A stretch of DNA of 64,000 nucleotides, from NCBI GenBank assembly GCA_019359125.1, contig JAHHHY010000008.1:248001-312000 (forward strand), in the 5' to 3' direction. The notes under the pieces are model-generated. The model saw only the letters and a list, made by a program, of their open reading frames with translations, ran no database searches and was not told the origin of the DNA. How positions within the stretch are numbered: the stretch's first letter is position 1; every line of letters starts with the position of its first letter. The translations under genes and the position numbers were made by a program. Shown here piece after piece: positions 63,569-64,000 of the stretch. The DNA comes from Pleurocapsa minor GSE-CHR-MK 17-07R (GTDB lineage: Bacteria; Chloroflexota; Anaerolineae; Aggregatilineales; Phototrophicaceae).

Positions 63569-64000
63569 GTGTCCACTGGAGGAGCGCTTCAAGGGCGCGT
63601 TCTTCTACTCAACGGCCGGACGTGGGAACCGCTGAGCATCGTCAGCATTCCCCGGGCAGTCAATCTCTTGCTGTCGGACAAAGCCGTTGTTGTAGAACAG
63701 ACAGATCAGTATTTACGCACGGTGCGCGAGAAATTCCCGGTGCCTTCGGTCATCGCCTTGCGCGCATACATCAATGTGCCGCGCAGACAGGCCCACTGGA
63801 GCCGGCGCGGTGTGCTGGTGCGCGACAGCTTCACCTGCATTTACTGCGGCGTCACGCCGGGATCGCTGGTGAAGGGCAAGCCGATGGTGAAGTCCGACTT
63901 CACGGTTGACCACATCATCCCGAAGTCGCGTGCGGGCAAGGATAACTGGAGCAATACGGCGTGCGCGTGCTATGCGTGCAACCACAGAAAGGGCGATCGC
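63569..64000 (+). CDS. HNH endonuclease (3' truncated)
   Basis: Starts at GTG 63569 (GAGGT 6-7 nt upstream; a TGA lies in frame just before) and runs off the window after 144 codons. The opening RVLLLNGRTWEPLSIVSIPRAVNLLLSDKAVVVE is the typical N-terminus of a widespread HNH family. A C-I-Y-C pair binds zinc, followed by DHIIPKSRAGKDNW (H-H of HNH), CACYACNHRKGDR (C-x2-C, N). This is the nuclease core; the C-terminus lies outside. The role may be genome maintenance or mobile DNA. Confidence 0.88.
   Translation, partial: MSTGGALQGRVLLLNGRTWEPLSIVSIPRAVNLLLSDKAVVVEQTDQYLRTVREKFPVPSVIALRAYINVPRRQAHWSRRGVLVRDSFTCIYCGVTPGSLVKGKPMVKSDFTVDHIIPKSRAGKDNWSNTACACYACNHRKGDR

Overview
This 64 kb window has high GC (about 60-63% by eye) apart from one AT-rich island. 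I infer a Chloroflexota (Anaerolineae-like) chromosome from gene content only: bacterial SH3/PD40 lipoprotein-like proteins, TPR and HEAT proteins, a ClpC/Ser-Thr kinase-TPR pair, a PAP2-like membrane protein, a translin homologue, a PucC-type MFS carrier and heptameric repeats. No rRNA, tRNA, CRISPR array or complete IS was seen, so the lineage is a guess from style.

Layout. 1-16.6 kb: truncated DHA2 drug transporter, two GT39-like membrane glycosyltransferases, an acidic-tailed SlyD-like FKBP with its own promoter and leader hairpin, Maf, a ferredoxin, a large secreted protein coupled to a translin gene, a phosphoesterase, an HSD10-like SDR, an SH3/PD40 protein, a hydrolase, class I fructose-bisphosphatase and a PAP2 protein. 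16.7-26.1 kb: lytic transglycosylase, two small SpoIIAA-like paralogues, a TPR protein with a GNxAxxRM leader, PucC-like MFS, universal stress protein, DSD1-like PLP enzyme, GNAT, GT2, and a NarL-like response regulator. 26.1-35.1 kb: two ABC-2 permeases and an RNA methyltransferase in one direction, a 250 bp MITE-like element, the infC-rpmI-rplT operon (infC starts with ATC), GDP-fucose synthase ending inside a heptamer repeat, YihY, and a two-domain thioredoxin with an internal start. 35.1-46.3 kb: a C39-like protein with the same GNxAxxRM leader, a multi-PAS histidine kinase, and a LacI-controlled sugar uptake operon (regulator, binding protein, two permeases, FAD oxidoreductase) with two matching operators, followed by a DUF427 protein.

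46.3-50.7 kb is the most unusual part. A 7-copy 48-49 bp repeat array borders an AT-rich, single-direction gene set: a HEAT-repeat protein with a nuclease-like N-terminus, a PvuII-type DNA methyltransferase overlapping it by 4 bp, a Fic/Doc protein that appears fused to a HicA-like domain, and a second stand-alone Doc. It looks like a transferred restriction-modification/toxin island.

50.7-61.4 kb: alkaline-phosphatase-superfamily sulfatase-like protein, carbon-nitrogen hydrolase with a flavin disulfide reductase, ClpC and a 1395 aa kinase-TPR protein. 61.4-64 kb: a small-gene region with an excisionase-like HTH gene, several tiny ORFs including two 55-aa paralogues missed by length cut-offs, strong hairpins and an HNH endonuclease running off the right edge.
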